Made by a program: the position numbers and the translations under genes
In this document: one piece after another, positions 40,155-52,640 of the stretch
Position numbering within the stretch: position 1 is the first letter of the stretch
Layout of the letters: each line of letters starts with the position of its first letter
Assembly (NCBI RefSeq): GCF_900110965.1
Contig: NZ_FOFO01000022.1
Coordinates: 1 to 62,962, forward strand
Length of the DNA stretch: 62,962 nucleotides
Direction of reading: 5' to 3'
From: Ectothiorhodospira magna
GTDB taxonomy: Bacteria; Pseudomonadota; Gammaproteobacteria; Ectothiorhodospirales; Ectothiorhodospiraceae
Notes under the pieces: generated by a model
What the model was told of the DNA's origin: nothing
Database searches by the model: none
Seen by the model: the letters and a program-made list of their open reading frames with translations, nothing else

Positions 40155-41631
40155 TCCCTCACCCGGCAATCTCCCTCCAGCACCCCCGGCAGCACCACCA
40201 CGCCCATCACCGGGCCTGCCCCCGCACCGGATGCCAGCCACCGGGGCATCAGGTCCCCGGTGTACAGGCCCAGTTCCGTCGTGAGCCAGTCCCCAAGCCG
40301 ACCAGGAATCTGTCGCTGTCGGTCCGCGTCCCAGGCCACCAGCAGATCATCACCGGGTCTGCACCGCAGTCCGCCGGGATTCACCTCCGGGATCACGGCC
40401 TGACTCCGGGGCAGGCGAAAACGCAGATTGCCCGCCACAAAGGCCCGATCCCCCACGATCAGACCCTGGCTGAAGCCCAGATCCCGGATCTCGCTCACCC
40501 GCTCGTCAAAGGGGTAGACATGCCGATGCTGGGACTCAGCACCGGCCAGGTCTGCACCCGCAAGGCCATCACCACCAGCACCAGCACGGGCACCAGCAGA
40601 CAGACCGACAGATACGCCCGCACCCGGGCACGGGTCAGGGCTGCGGTGCCCATCATGGCGAACACGAACAGGGGAAAGACCAGCAGCAGGGGCAGCATCC
40701 AGCGGTCCTTGAAGTGGGACACCCCCAGCAGGGCCATCAGCACCAGCAGACCCAACAGGATCCAGAAGTAGCGGTGGATGGGAAAAGCCGCCGGACCGCC
40801 CCGGCGCTTGAACAGGGCATGGAAAAAATCCCGCCGGAACACCGCCCCCATGACCAGCAGCAGCAATGCCAGGAAGCCCAGTACCGCCAGCACCAGGGAA
40901 CCCAGCCCGGACCAGGGCCAGAATCCGCCCCCGAAATCCAGCTTGTCCAGGGACTGGGTGCCCAGATCCCGGCTGTGCCAGACCCACAGGGCGTGGGGCA
41001 GGATCACCAGCAACGCCACCAGAGCACTCCACAGGATGCGCGGATGCAGCAGCAGGGACCGTCCCCGGGCACAGCTCAGCAGAGCCAGCCCGGCGGCGGC
41101 GGCGAACACCAGAAAGTTGTACTTGGACAAAACCCCCAGCCCGAACAGCAGGCCGATCAGCAGGTAATGCCCCACATGGGGCCGGTCCAGCCAACGCAGC
41201 ATCGCGTAAAAGGATGCGGCCGCCACCGTGGTCACCATCACCGAATGGGTCAGATCCCGCTGGGACTCCCAGGCCATCTGGGGGATCAGGAACAGGGACA
41301 GGGTGGCCAGCACCGCCAGTCGGACATCCCCCAACAGACGCCGGGCGGAGAGGAACACGAACAACCAGGTGAGAAACAGCAAGGTGTTCTTGACCAGGCT
41401 CAGGGCCCACAGGTCCATGCCCAGCACCCGAAACGCCACGGCCTGCAGCCAGGCATAGAGGGGGGGCTGCCCGGAATACCCGGCCAGCCACCACTGGGTC
41501 ACGATGACCTGCTCGGCCTCGTCCAGCGCCAGCACCGCGGACCCGGTGGCGCGGACGATCACATGGAGGGTGAAATAGACCCCCAACCCCAACAGCAGCC
41601 AGAAGCCCCAGTGTCGGTGTGGTTCTCCCAT
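40148..41631 (-). pseudogene. GT39-type membrane glycosyltransferase (ArnT-like), frameshifted near 40519-40524
   Basis: From the ATG at 41631 (or 41646) the product is a polytopic PMT/ArnT-type glycosyltransferase. It has LALDEAEQVIVTQWWLAGYSGQPPLYAWLQ with the catalytic-type acidic residues, many hydrophobic helices, and GVLSKYNFLVFAAAAGLALL. The frame continues to VQTWPVLSPSIG and then quickly stops at 40495. A different frame carries what looks like the natural C-terminal domain (HVYPFDERVSEIRDLGFSQG... GDWLTTELGLYTGD) to a stop at 40148. One inserted base near 40519-40524 would rejoin them (SIG-HVYPFDER). This is either a real inactivating or phase-variable indel or a sequencing error. 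Confidence 0.8.
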
Positions 41632-41638
41632 TGCGCCT

Positions 41639-42724
41639 TTATCCATGCACCAGTTCCTGATAGACCGCCAGATTCCCGGCCACCATGGCCTCCACGGAGA
41701 ACCGCGCTGCCACCCGACGGCGACCGGCCTCCCCCAGGCGCCGCAGGGCCGAGGGATCCCCGAGCAGATCAATCACCGCCCGCGCCAGGGCCGGGGCATC
41801 CCCCGGCGGCACCAGCACACCGGCCTCGTCATCGCCGATGATCTCGGGCACGCCGCCCGCCCGGGTCCCCACCAGGGGCACCCCCGCGGCGGCGGCCTGC
41901 AGCAGGGAAACCCCCAGCCCCTCCATGTCCGCCGGGTGCACCACCAGATCCAGACAGGGCAGGATGCGTTCCAGGTCATCCCGGAACCCCATCAGACGCA
42001 CCTGCCCCGTCAGCCCCATGTCCTCGATCCGCGCCCTGAGCTGGGCTTCCAGCGGCCCTTGCCCGAACAACAGCAGCCGCACCTCGGGATGGGCCGCCAG
42101 GATCGCCGGCGCCGCCGTCAGCAGATGACGATGCCCCTTGCGGGTAATCAACTGGGCAATCACCCCCACCGCCCGCTCACCGGGCGCAAGGCCGCAGGCG
42201 GCCTGGAACCCTTCCCGGTCACACGTTCCCTGCCAGGCATTCATATCCACCGCGCTGGGCACGCAGACCACCCGTTCAGGGGACACGCCTTCCGCCAGCA
42301 GCACGTGCCGGATCGCTTCCGAGATGGTGATGACCCGGTCGAACAGACGGTACTTCAACCGCGCCCACGGGGCCGGCTCCGGATTATCCACCCGCCGGGA
42401 CAGCACCACCGGCACCCCGACCCGCCGGGCCGCGATCCCCCCCAGCACGTCCGCGCCGCGACGACTGTGCAGATGCACCAGATCCGGACGGGTCTCCCGG
42501 ATCACCCGCTGCAAGCGACCCACGAAACCCAGATCCAGATCCCCCCCCATGGGCACCTCATGGACCGCCTCGCAAAACACCGCCGAGGCCCCGGCAATGG
42601 CCGCCCCCGAAGGGCACACCAGGACGTTGGCCACACCCCGGGCCGACAGCCCTTCCAGCAGGTAACGGACCTGCAGCGCGCCGCCATACAGATGGCGGCC
42701 GGTCTCCACATGCAGGATACGCAT
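41639..42724 (-). CDS. Glycosyltransferase family 4 (GT-B) enzyme
   Basis: The 361-residue product is a retaining GT-B glycosyltransferase. It has an N-terminal acceptor domain (MRILHVETGRHLYGGALQVRYLLEGL, LVHLHSRRGADVLGGIAARR). The C-terminal donor domain has GVIAQLITRKGHRHLLTAAPAIL, LLLFGQGPLEAQLRARIEDMGL and the E-x7-E-like MEGLGVSLLQAAAAGVPLVGTRAGGVPEII. The sugar is unknown. It starts at the stop of the heptosyltransferase gene (1-nt overlap region at 42724), so it likely extends the same LPS core. Confidence 0.9.
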   Translation of the reverse strand: MRILHVETGRHLYGGALQVRYLLEGLSARGVANVLVCPSGAAIAGASAVFCEAVHEVPMGGDLDLGFVGRLQRVIRETRPDLVHLHSRRGADVLGGIAARRVGVPVVLSRRVDNPEPAPWARLKYRLFDRVITISEAIRHVLLAEGVSPERVVCVPSAVDMNAWQGTCDREGFQAACGLAPGERAVGVIAQLITRKGHRHLLTAAPAILAAHPEVRLLLFGQGPLEAQLRARIEDMGLTGQVRLMGFRDDLERILPCLDLVVHPADMEGLGVSLLQAAAAGVPLVGTRAGGVPEIIGDDEAGVLVPPGDAPALARAVIDLLGDPSALRRLGEAGRRRVAARFSVEAMVAGNLAVYQELVHG

Positions 42725-43776
42725 CAGGACGACTCCTTGATCGGCGTTGTCGGCAACAACCGCGCCACCGCTGCCATGACTTCATCCACCGAGATGCCCG
42801 TCAGACAATCAAAACACCCGTCGCAAGTGGGATTGCGTCGGCAGGGGGCACAGGGCAGGTCGTGGTAGATCACCACGGTGTTGTCCCGCCCGGTGTCCAG
42901 GTAGGGACAGGTGGACCCGAACAGGGCCACCGTGGGGACGTCGAAGGCCGGTCCCATGTGGGTCAAACCCGTGTCCACCCCCACCAGCAGCCCGGCCCTG
43001 CGGATCACCGCCGCCGCCTGGGTCAGGGAGGTCTGCCCCACCCGGTTATCCACCGCCGTGCCGGCCAGGGCCTGAATCCGGTCGGCGGCCTCCCGGTCAT
43101 CGGGACCACCCAGCAACACCATGGGCTGCCCCCGTTCGTGATGAATGCGCCGGGCCAATTCCGCCCAGGCGGCCTCCACCCAATGTTTCTGTGGCCGGGT
43201 GGTGAACGGGCAGCCCACCACATAGCCCCGGACACCCTGGTCCTGGGCCACCTGCGCCCCCACGGACTCATCCTCCGGGCGCAGCCCCACCTGCATGAAG
43301 AAGGCACCCGGCTCAAGCCCCAGGGCCTGGGCCAGATACCGGTATTCCGAACCGATGCGACGGGGATCGCCGCCCCGGGGCACCACCTGGGTCATGAACA
43401 CCCCGCTGCCCTCCCGGGACCCCAGTCCCACCCGCTCCCGCGCCCCCGACAGGCGGGTGAGCAGACCGCTTTTCAACAGCCCCTGCAGATCCACCCCCAT
43501 ATCGTAAGGCTCGGCCCGCAGTTCCCGGACAAACCGGACCACCTCCCGCCCCAGACGGATCCACCGCAAGCGGCGGAACAGGGCGCGCCACTGTGCCTTG
43601 GGCCAGACCACCACCCGGTCCACCTGGGGATGCCGGGATACCAGCTCCGCCACCTGAGGCTCCACCAGCCAGGTGATGCGCACATCGGGCCAGGCGGCAC
43701 GGAACACGGCGGGCAACGGTGAGGCCATCACCACATCGCCGATGGCGGAGAGACGAACGATCAACAGGGACTGCAT
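42724..43776 (-). CDS. Glycosyltransferase family 9, heptosyltransferase I-like
   Basis: The 350-residue product matches ADP-heptose:LPS heptosyltransferases: MQSLLIVRLSAIGDVVMASPLPAVFRAAWPD, VDLQGLLKSGLLTRLSGARERVGL, VVGCPFTTRPQKHWVEAAWAELARRI, LLGGPDDREAADRI, and the donor-binding GVDTGLTHMGPAFDVPTVALFGSTCP. A cysteine-rich patch (CAPCRRNPTCDGCFDC) near the C-terminus is common in this subgroup. WaaC versus a later heptosyltransferase cannot be separated here. hldE upstream supplies the ADP-heptose donor. Confidence 0.9.
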   Translation of the reverse strand: MQSLLIVRLSAIGDVVMASPLPAVFRAAWPDVRITWLVEPQVAELVSRHPQVDRVVVWPKAQWRALFRRLRWIRLGREVVRFVRELRAEPYDMGVDLQGLLKSGLLTRLSGARERVGLGSREGSGVFMTQVVPRGGDPRRIGSEYRYLAQALGLEPGAFFMQVGLRPEDESVGAQVAQDQGVRGYVVGCPFTTRPQKHWVEAAWAELARRIHHERGQPMVLLGGPDDREAADRIQALAGTAVDNRVGQTSLTQAAAVIRRAGLLVGVDTGLTHMGPAFDVPTVALFGSTCPYLDTGRDNTVVIYHDLPCAPCRRNPTCDGCFDCLTGISVDEVMAAVARLLPTTPIKESS

Positions 43777-43833
43777 GGGAGGCTTTCCGAAAATGGCGTC
43801 GGCGGTATTTTATAACAGCGCCTCAACCGCACT

Positions 43834-44856
43834 TCAGATGTCCTGCTGCTCCGCGGCACCCGCCTTGAAGTACCAGGCCAGCCCGATCAACGGCCCATAG
43901 GCCACCAACACCCCGATCACTCCCTCCAGCCGGCCCAAGGCCACCAGAGTTGCCAGGGGCAGCAGCCAGAACAGGTTCAGGGCACCCACCGCCAGGGACA
44001 CCGGCCCATGCCCACCCAATCGACGGGCGGCGTACTGATAGGCATGACTGCGATGGGCCTGATGCAGGGGTAAACCGCGCCGCCATCGACGCACCAGGGT
44101 CAGGGTGGCATCCACCACGAATACCCCCAGCAGAATCACCCAGGCCCAGAACAGGGCCGGTGCGGCCCCGGCGGCATGAATCAACAGCAGACCCAGCATC
44201 AAGCCCACAAACCCGCTCCCCCCATCCCCCATAAAAATCCGGGCACGGGGAAAATTCCACCACAGAAATCCAGCGCTGGCGGCGGCCAACAGGGCCGGCA
44301 ACCACCCGCCGGGGCCGGTGGTCGTCAGCCAGAACAGCAGGGCCGCCCCGACACCGACGGTGATGGCCTCGATCCCGGCGATGCCGTCAATCCCGTCCAT
44401 GAAGTTGTACAGGTTGAGCATCCACACCAGACATACCAGAGCCAGCAGATGCCCAACCCAGCCCGGCTCCCAGATCATCCCGCCCAGCAACAGGGGAGGC
44501 AGACCACCCAGCCAGGCCAGCCCCCAGGCGGCGGCGACAAAATGGACCAGCAGACGCCGGGACGCGGGGACGTGACCCCAATCATCCAGCCAGCCCACCG
44601 CCGCCACCAGCCCACCGGCACCCCATAGCCCCACCAGGGCCTCGAAGGTCAGCGCCCCTGCCAGCCAGAGCACCGGCAACAGGGCCAGTACCGTGATGAC
44701 GATGGCCAGACCGCCGCCCCGGGGCGTGGGCAGGACATGGGAACTGCGATCATTGGGCAGATCCAGCAGGTTCCGGCGCAAGGCATGGCGACGCAGCAGG
44801 CCGGTCAGCCCCAGGCTGATCACCATCGCCAGCAGGATCAGCAGCAGTCCCGACAT
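43834..44856 (-). CDS. WecA/WbpL-type polyprenyl-phosphate sugar-1-phosphate transferase
   Basis: This MraY/WecA-family membrane enzyme starts O-antigen or related polymer synthesis by loading a HexNAc-1-phosphate on undecaprenyl phosphate. The 340-residue product has about ten hydrophobic segments and the family motifs NDRSSHVLPTPRGGGLAIV, VGWLDDWGHVPAS, the Mg-binding LYNFMDGIDGIAGIEA, RIFMGDGGSGFVG and the C-terminal HQAHRSHAYQ. The H-rich carbohydrate motif (HRSHAYQ) and the adjacent epimerase resemble the WbpL/WbpK pair. The ATG at 44856 is chosen; the upstream frame to 45207 lies inside the epimerase gene. Confidence 0.92.
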   Translation of the reverse strand: MSGLLLILLAMVISLGLTGLLRRHALRRNLLDLPNDRSSHVLPTPRGGGLAIVITVLALLPVLWLAGALTFEALVGLWGAGGLVAAVGWLDDWGHVPASRRLLVHFVAAAWGLAWLGGLPPLLLGGMIWEPGWVGHLLALVCLVWMLNLYNFMDGIDGIAGIEAITVGVGAALLFWLTTTGPGGWLPALLAAASAGFLWWNFPRARIFMGDGGSGFVGLMLGLLLIHAAGAAPALFWAWVILLGVFVVDATLTLVRRWRRGLPLHQAHRSHAYQYAARRLGGHGPVSLAVGALNLFWLLPLATLVALGRLEGVIGVLVAYGPLIGLAWYFKAGAAEQQDI

Positions 44857-44944
44857 GAGCACCAGGGAGACGGACGATGGGACATGCAAGGACAGGGCGC
44901 GGTGTCTTTTTTCTCGGGGGAACTGGCTGTCATGTGGTCCTCGA

Positions 44945-45898
44945 TCATAGCACGCCCGCCGCGCCCCCCACTGCCCGGCGCAACCCCTCTGGCAAAGATA
45001 CCGGCGGTTGCCAGCCCAGACGCTGCCGGACCGGATGGGCATCCACCTGCAGGCAGCCGCATAGCCGGGCCACCGCCGGCTCCCGCCCCAGCCATCGTCC
45101 GGCCCGGAACAGCCAGCGGGGCGGCAAGGGGAACAACCGGGGCTGGCGGCCCAGGGCCGCCGCCAGATGACGGACCAGGTCCGGGGTGGAAAGATCGACG
45201 CCATCACTGACCAGAAAGGTTTCGCCGGCGGCGGCGGGATGCACCGCGCACAGGCTCAGCAGGTCCACCAGATTGTCCAGCCCCACCAGACTGCGCCGGT
45301 TGTCCACACTGGCCAGAGGCAGGGGAATCCCCCGCCTGATCCAGCCCATCAGGCGGGCCAGATTCCCCTTCATGCCGGGGCCATGCACCAGCGGTGGCCG
45401 GATCACCACCACCTCAAGACCGGTACCGGCGGCCACCTCCCACAGAGCCTGCTCCGCTTCCCACTTGGACCGGCCATAGGCATCCTGGGGCGCTGGCATC
45501 TGCCCCACGGCAAAGGGCTGACCTGGCGGGGACTTTTCCCCATGCACCTTGACGGAACTGAGAAACACCAGCCGACGCACCCCCATCGCAGCGGCCTGGA
45601 TGGCCAGTTGCCGGGTACCGAGCACATTCACTTCCGCGAAGGCCGCCGTGGGATCGGCGGCGGTTTCAGTCATCACATGCACCCGGGCGGCGGCATGGAT
45701 CACCACATCCATCCCCTCCAGCAGCCGCCAGTCCGTGGACGGCCCGATCTGGCCCACCACCTGGTCACCGGGATGACGCAACCGGCGCACCAGCCGGCAT
45801 ACCGACCGGCCTTCCCGTTCCAGCGCGGTGCAAAGGGCCGATCCGACAAAACCGCCGGCGCCGGTGACGGCAATCCGCGGGGAATCCGGCGGGGCCAT
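44945..45898 (-). CDS. NAD-dependent sugar epimerase/dehydratase (GalE/WbpK-like)
   Basis: The 317-residue product is an extended short-chain dehydrogenase. It has the Rossmann motif VTGAGGFVGSALCTAL, DVVIHAAARVHV, FLSSVKVHGE, the catalytic Y-x3-K in DAYGRSKWEAEQAL and VIRPPLVHGPGMKGNLARL. Such enzymes convert a UDP-HexNAc (for example to UDP-FucNAc or UDP-GalNAc) for the adjacent sugar-1-phosphate transferase. The exact product is not predictable. It is separated by 4 bp from the upstream histidine kinase gene. Confidence 0.9.
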   Translation of the reverse strand: MAPPDSPRIAVTGAGGFVGSALCTALEREGRSVCRLVRRLRHPGDQVVGQIGPSTDWRLLEGMDVVIHAAARVHVMTETAADPTAAFAEVNVLGTRQLAIQAAAMGVRRLVFLSSVKVHGEKSPPGQPFAVGQMPAPQDAYGRSKWEAEQALWEVAAGTGLEVVVIRPPLVHGPGMKGNLARLMGWIRRGIPLPLASVDNRRSLVGLDNLVDLLSLCAVHPAAAGETFLVSDGVDLSTPDLVRHLAAALGRQPRLFPLPPRWLFRAGRWLGREPAVARLCGCLQVDAHPVRQRLGWQPPVSLPEGLRRAVGGAAGVL

Positions 45899-45902
45899 GG
45901 TC

Positions 45903-49688
<3,786 letters not shown>

Positions 49689-49689
49689 A

Positions 49690-50934
49690 TCAGTCGCACC
49701 GGGCATGGGGCATGATCACCCCGTCCACAAAACGGGCCATGCGAAAATCCGTGATATCCAGTGCATCGTGACGGGAGGGGGTGAAGGGGGGCGCATAATC
49801 ACGTACCAGGCCGGCATGATATTCGATCCGCTCCAGGGCATCCCGCACCTGGGCCCGCTCGGTGGTCCCCGCCAGGGTGATGGCCCGGGCCAGCAGATGA
49901 ATCAGGTCATAGGCATGGGCGGCCCCCGTGGGGGCAAAGATGTCCTCAATCCCTCTGGTGTCGGGGAACAGGCGCTGATACCGGGCAACGAACGCCTCGG
50001 CCCGATCCGGGAAGGGTGGATCGAAAAAGGAGAAGGTCTGCAAAAAGGACAGATTGATGTGGTGGAGTGCGTCCTGCATGAGTCTTTCAAAGTCGCTGCC
50101 CACAATGCCCCAGTGGGAAATGATGGGCAGATTGCTCTCTTCGGGCCGGGCCTGCATGGCACGGATGAACTGGACGGCGTCGGGAGAATTGCCCACGAAA
50201 ATGATTGTGTCGGCACCGGCGGCATGGATCCGTTCCAGGGCGGAGGAAAAATACTGCTCTCCCCAGTTGAACCATTCCGTCCTCACCGGCGCCAGACCCT
50301 GCCCCCGCAGGGCCATCACCAGGGCCAACTCGTTGGAACGGCCCCAGCCGGTCTGTTCCAGCATCAGGGCCGGACGGCGGTAACCCTGGGCCAGGGCATA
50401 CTGCATCAAAAACCGGCCAGCCAATTCATCGCGCACGGACACCCGGAACACGAAATTGGGGTGATGATTGTTGTCCACCAGCTGAGTGCCGGCGGCCCAG
50501 GGAATGAGATAGGGAATACCGTACTCGTGGATGGTATCAAGTTCGGCAAACACCACTGGGGTATGCTTGCCGCCGAGAATCGCCACCACATTGTCGTCTT
50601 CAGCCAGGGCGCGGGTGTTGTACACCCCACGGGCCGGATTGCGCCGATGGTCGTAGACCTCCAGGGTCAGCGGACGCCCCAGCACACCGCCGGCAAGGTT
50701 GATTTCGTCGATGGCCACCAGTGCCCCACGGCGAATGGACTCGCCCGCCTGGGCATCCTGACTGGAGAGGTCGGCATTGAGGCCGATGATGATGGGGTCG
50801 GCAGGGGATTCGCTGGCGGCGATGGACAACGGTGCAAACAGGCAGAAAAGACAAAGCACCCACCACCAGTACCACCGAATGACAGGCCGGGGGCCAGAGA
50901 GAACAACACCGTACAGCCTTTGATCCATGACCAC
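49690..50934 (-). CDS. Periplasmic substrate-binding protein, branched-chain amino acid type
   Basis: The 414-residue product has an N-terminal signal/anchor (YWWWVLCLFCLFAPLSIAA). The type-1 periplasmic-binding fold of LivJ/UrtA-type proteins follows: IIIGLNADLSSQDAQAGESIRRGALVAIDEINLAGGVLGRPLTLEVYDHRRNPA-type N-terminus, VVAILGGKHTPVVFAELD, YLIPWAAGTQLVDN and TGAAHAYDLIHLLARAI. No ABC permease or ATPase genes are nearby, and the next gene is a membrane histidine kinase in tight linkage. It is therefore more likely a sensory co-receptor than a transporter subunit. The ATG at 50928 is an alternative start. Confidence 0.9.
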   Translation of the reverse strand: MVMDQRLYGVVLSGPRPVIRWYWWWVLCLFCLFAPLSIAASESPADPIIIGLNADLSSQDAQAGESIRRGALVAIDEINLAGGVLGRPLTLEVYDHRRNPARGVYNTRALAEDDNVVAILGGKHTPVVFAELDTIHEYGIPYLIPWAAGTQLVDNNHHPNFVFRVSVRDELAGRFLMQYALAQGYRRPALMLEQTGWGRSNELALVMALRGQGLAPVRTEWFNWGEQYFSSALERIHAAGADTIIFVGNSPDAVQFIRAMQARPEESNLPIISHWGIVGSDFERLMQDALHHINLSFLQTFSFFDPPFPDRAEAFVARYQRLFPDTRGIEDIFAPTGAAHAYDLIHLLARAITLAGTTERAQVRDALERIEYHAGLVRDYAPPFTPSRHDALDITDFRMARFVDGVIMPHARCD

Positions 50935-51124
50935 CTACCACCTACCCTGAACCACACAGGTTATTGCAACCACCTCAAGCCCCACGGGGTACACCCGATT
51001 TTTGAACAAAGGGATGCACGCGGCAAAATATATGTGGGATCAGTCTAAATACCCGGCCAGTTTAGCGGCGCTACGGGAATCCTCGCAAGGGGAGTTTGCG
51101 TCGCTGTCCATCATGCCGTCCAGA

Positions 51125-52093
51125 TCAGTTGCATGGCCCGGATTGGCACAGGGCAGCATGGGTGCGGGCCAGGGTTTCCTGGATATTGACCTGATGCTCC
51201 ACGGCAAAGGCCAGGAAAGTACGGGCAATCAAAGACAGTTCACGCCCCTTGGGATGAACCAGATACCAATCTCGTTGAATGGGAAAACCTGCCACATTCA
51301 GCATGGAAAGACGGCCTGCACCAGCGTCCAGATTCAGGGAATGCAGGGACAGGATGGAAATCCCCAGGCCGGCAATGATCGCGTGCTTGATGGCCTCGTT
51401 ACTGCCCAGCTCCATGCGAACATTGGGCTTGAGACCATGTTCGCCAAATAAACGGGTGATGGTATCCCGGACCCCGGACCCAGGTTCCCGCAGAATAAAG
51501 CGTTCCTGAACGATCCGCTCCAGCGGGATGTTGCTCGCTCCCACCAGGGGATGATCGGCGCGGGCAACGATAATCAGGGGATTGGGGGCCAGATAGGTGG
51601 CTTCTACCGGCAGGCCAATGGTGTCTGGTTCACCAAAGATATATAGATCATCCTCATGGTTGGACATGCGCTCGATGACTCGGTGCCGGTTACTGACTTT
51701 AAGAGAGACATCAATACCAGGATAGGCTTCACAGAACGCCCCCAGGATTTCCGGGGCAAAATATTTTGCGGTGGTGATGACCCCCAGACGAAATCGCCCC
51801 CGCTTGAGTCCCTTGAGGTCTGCCAGACGGATTTCCAAATCCACCAGGGCGTCCATGAGGGTACGGGCCGCCCGATATACCTCCCGACCGGCTTCGGTGG
51901 GTTCCACATTGCGCCCCGCAGGCATGAACAGGGGCGCTCCCACAGTCTCGGACAGTTTTTTGATCTGCATGGAGACGGTGGGCTGGGTCAGGAACAGTTC
52001 CTCCGCAGCCCGGGTGAAGCTGCCCAGTCGAACGATGGCCTCCAGAATCTGCAACTGGCGCAGACTGGCATGGCGAATGAACCGACTGGGCAT
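51125..52093 (-). CDS. cbbR: LysR-type transcriptional regulator CbbR
   Basis: CbbR controls Calvin-cycle and carboxysome genes in response to metabolites. The 322-residue product begins MPSRFIRHASLRQLQ. The N-terminal helix-turn-helix is AIVRLGSFTRAAEELFLTQPTVSMQIKKLSE, characteristic of CbbR. The effector domain includes ITTAKYFAPEILGAFCEAYPGIDVSLKV, DDLYIFGEPD, REPGSGVRDTITRLF and ELGSNEAIKHAIIAGLGISILS. An alternative ATG at 52153 adds 20 non-conserved residues and would start 5 bp after the preceding stop. It lies at the 3' end of the cso operon and points the same way, instead of being divergent from cbbL as is usual. Confidence 0.93.
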   Translation of the reverse strand: MPSRFIRHASLRQLQILEAIVRLGSFTRAAEELFLTQPTVSMQIKKLSETVGAPLFMPAGRNVEPTEAGREVYRAARTLMDALVDLEIRLADLKGLKRGRFRLGVITTAKYFAPEILGAFCEAYPGIDVSLKVSNRHRVIERMSNHEDDLYIFGEPDTIGLPVEATYLAPNPLIIVARADHPLVGASNIPLERIVQERFILREPGSGVRDTITRLFGEHGLKPNVRMELGSNEAIKHAIIAGLGISILSLHSLNLDAGAGRLSMLNVAGFPIQRDWYLVHPKGRELSLIARTFLAFAVEHQVNIQETLARTHAALCQSGPCN

Positions 52094-52158
52094 GTCAGGC
52101 CGCGGGGTTTCATCCCCGGACGGGGGCTCTGCCCTGCTGTCCTCCTGGTCCATGCTGG

Positions 52159-52356
52159 TCAGTCGGGCCAAACCCGCCGTGGCGCCATATATCCGTGATC
52201 TGTTGCCTTGGACTGCCGGGATGAACGGGGCTTGGTGGAACCGGAGCGACGGGCCGGGGTTTTGGCGGCTGTACTCCGGGAAGGGGAGGGTGTGCTGGTG
52301 GTTTTCACCACAACCGGCGATGCATCCGGGGCTGACGGGGATTTGGGTTCGGTCAC
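52159..52356 (-). CDS. Small basic disordered protein, candidate alpha-McdB carboxysome-positioning factor
   Basis: The 65-residue product starts with GTG, whose bases overlap the acRAF stop codon (GTGA), so translation is coupled to the cso operon. It is almost entirely Ser, Thr, Pro, Ala, Lys and Arg, has no hydrophobic core, and ends MAPRRVWPD, with its only Trp at position 63. Known alpha-McdB proteins are small, disordered, encoded next to cso genes, and share an invariant C-terminal tryptophan. Those features all fit, so I infer an McdB-like role in spacing carboxysomes. The usual partner McdA (a ParA ATPase) is not adjacent. It might instead be another cargo or shell-binding peptide. 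Confidence 0.6.
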   Translation of the reverse strand: MTEPKSPSAPDASPVVVKTTSTPSPSRSTAAKTPARRSGSTKPRSSRQSKATDHGYMAPRRVWPD

Positions 52357-52625
52357 GGGTGCGCCTCGTTGGTGTCCGTGGGCTGCAAGGTATCCAGGGC
52401 GGTGACGAAACGGTGCTGTGCGTCACTCAGCTCGGTGGCATTGTCGTCGGCATGCAGGGTCATGTTGACATAGGTACGGCCAAAACTGATGTCGGGATAC
52501 ACGCCTTCCCGTTCCGACAACGCCCCGGCCTGCTCCAGAAAGCGGCGTGTGGCTTCATAGTCCGGAAAAGCCAGACGACGTTCCAGCCGCAACGGGCGTT
52601 CACGGCGGGTCCAGTCGGGATGCAT
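52353..52625 (-). CDS. acRAF: acRAF, pterin-4a-carbinolamine dehydratase-like RubisCO assembly factor
   Basis: The 90-residue product has the pterin-4a-carbinolamine dehydratase (PCD) fold: RRLAFPDYEATRRFLEQAGALSEREGVYPDISFGRTYVNMTLH. Members encoded in alpha-carboxysome operons lack dehydratase activity and act as RubisCO assembly factors (acRAF). The canonical dehydratase motif [E/K]HHP is replaced by VYPDISFG, which fits the non-catalytic carboxysomal group. It lies between the ferritin-like gene and the small basic protein gene. Confidence 0.85.
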   Translation of the reverse strand: MHPDWTRRERPLRLERRLAFPDYEATRRFLEQAGALSEREGVYPDISFGRTYVNMTLHADDNATELSDAQHRFVTALDTLQPTDTNEAHP

Positions 52626-52640
52626 GGGCAGCTCTCCTCA

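Noticed and set aside
40148-41494. 448-residue minus-strand frame as a separate gene
   Set aside because: Only its last 125 or so residues look like real protein, and these continue the frameshifted glycosyltransferase. The rest is an out-of-frame shadow of the membrane domain.
43834-45207. Longer WecA-like protein starting at 45207
   Set aside because: The first 117 residues would lie antiparallel-free but out of frame inside the epimerase gene and lack family similarity; the conserved protein starts at 44856.
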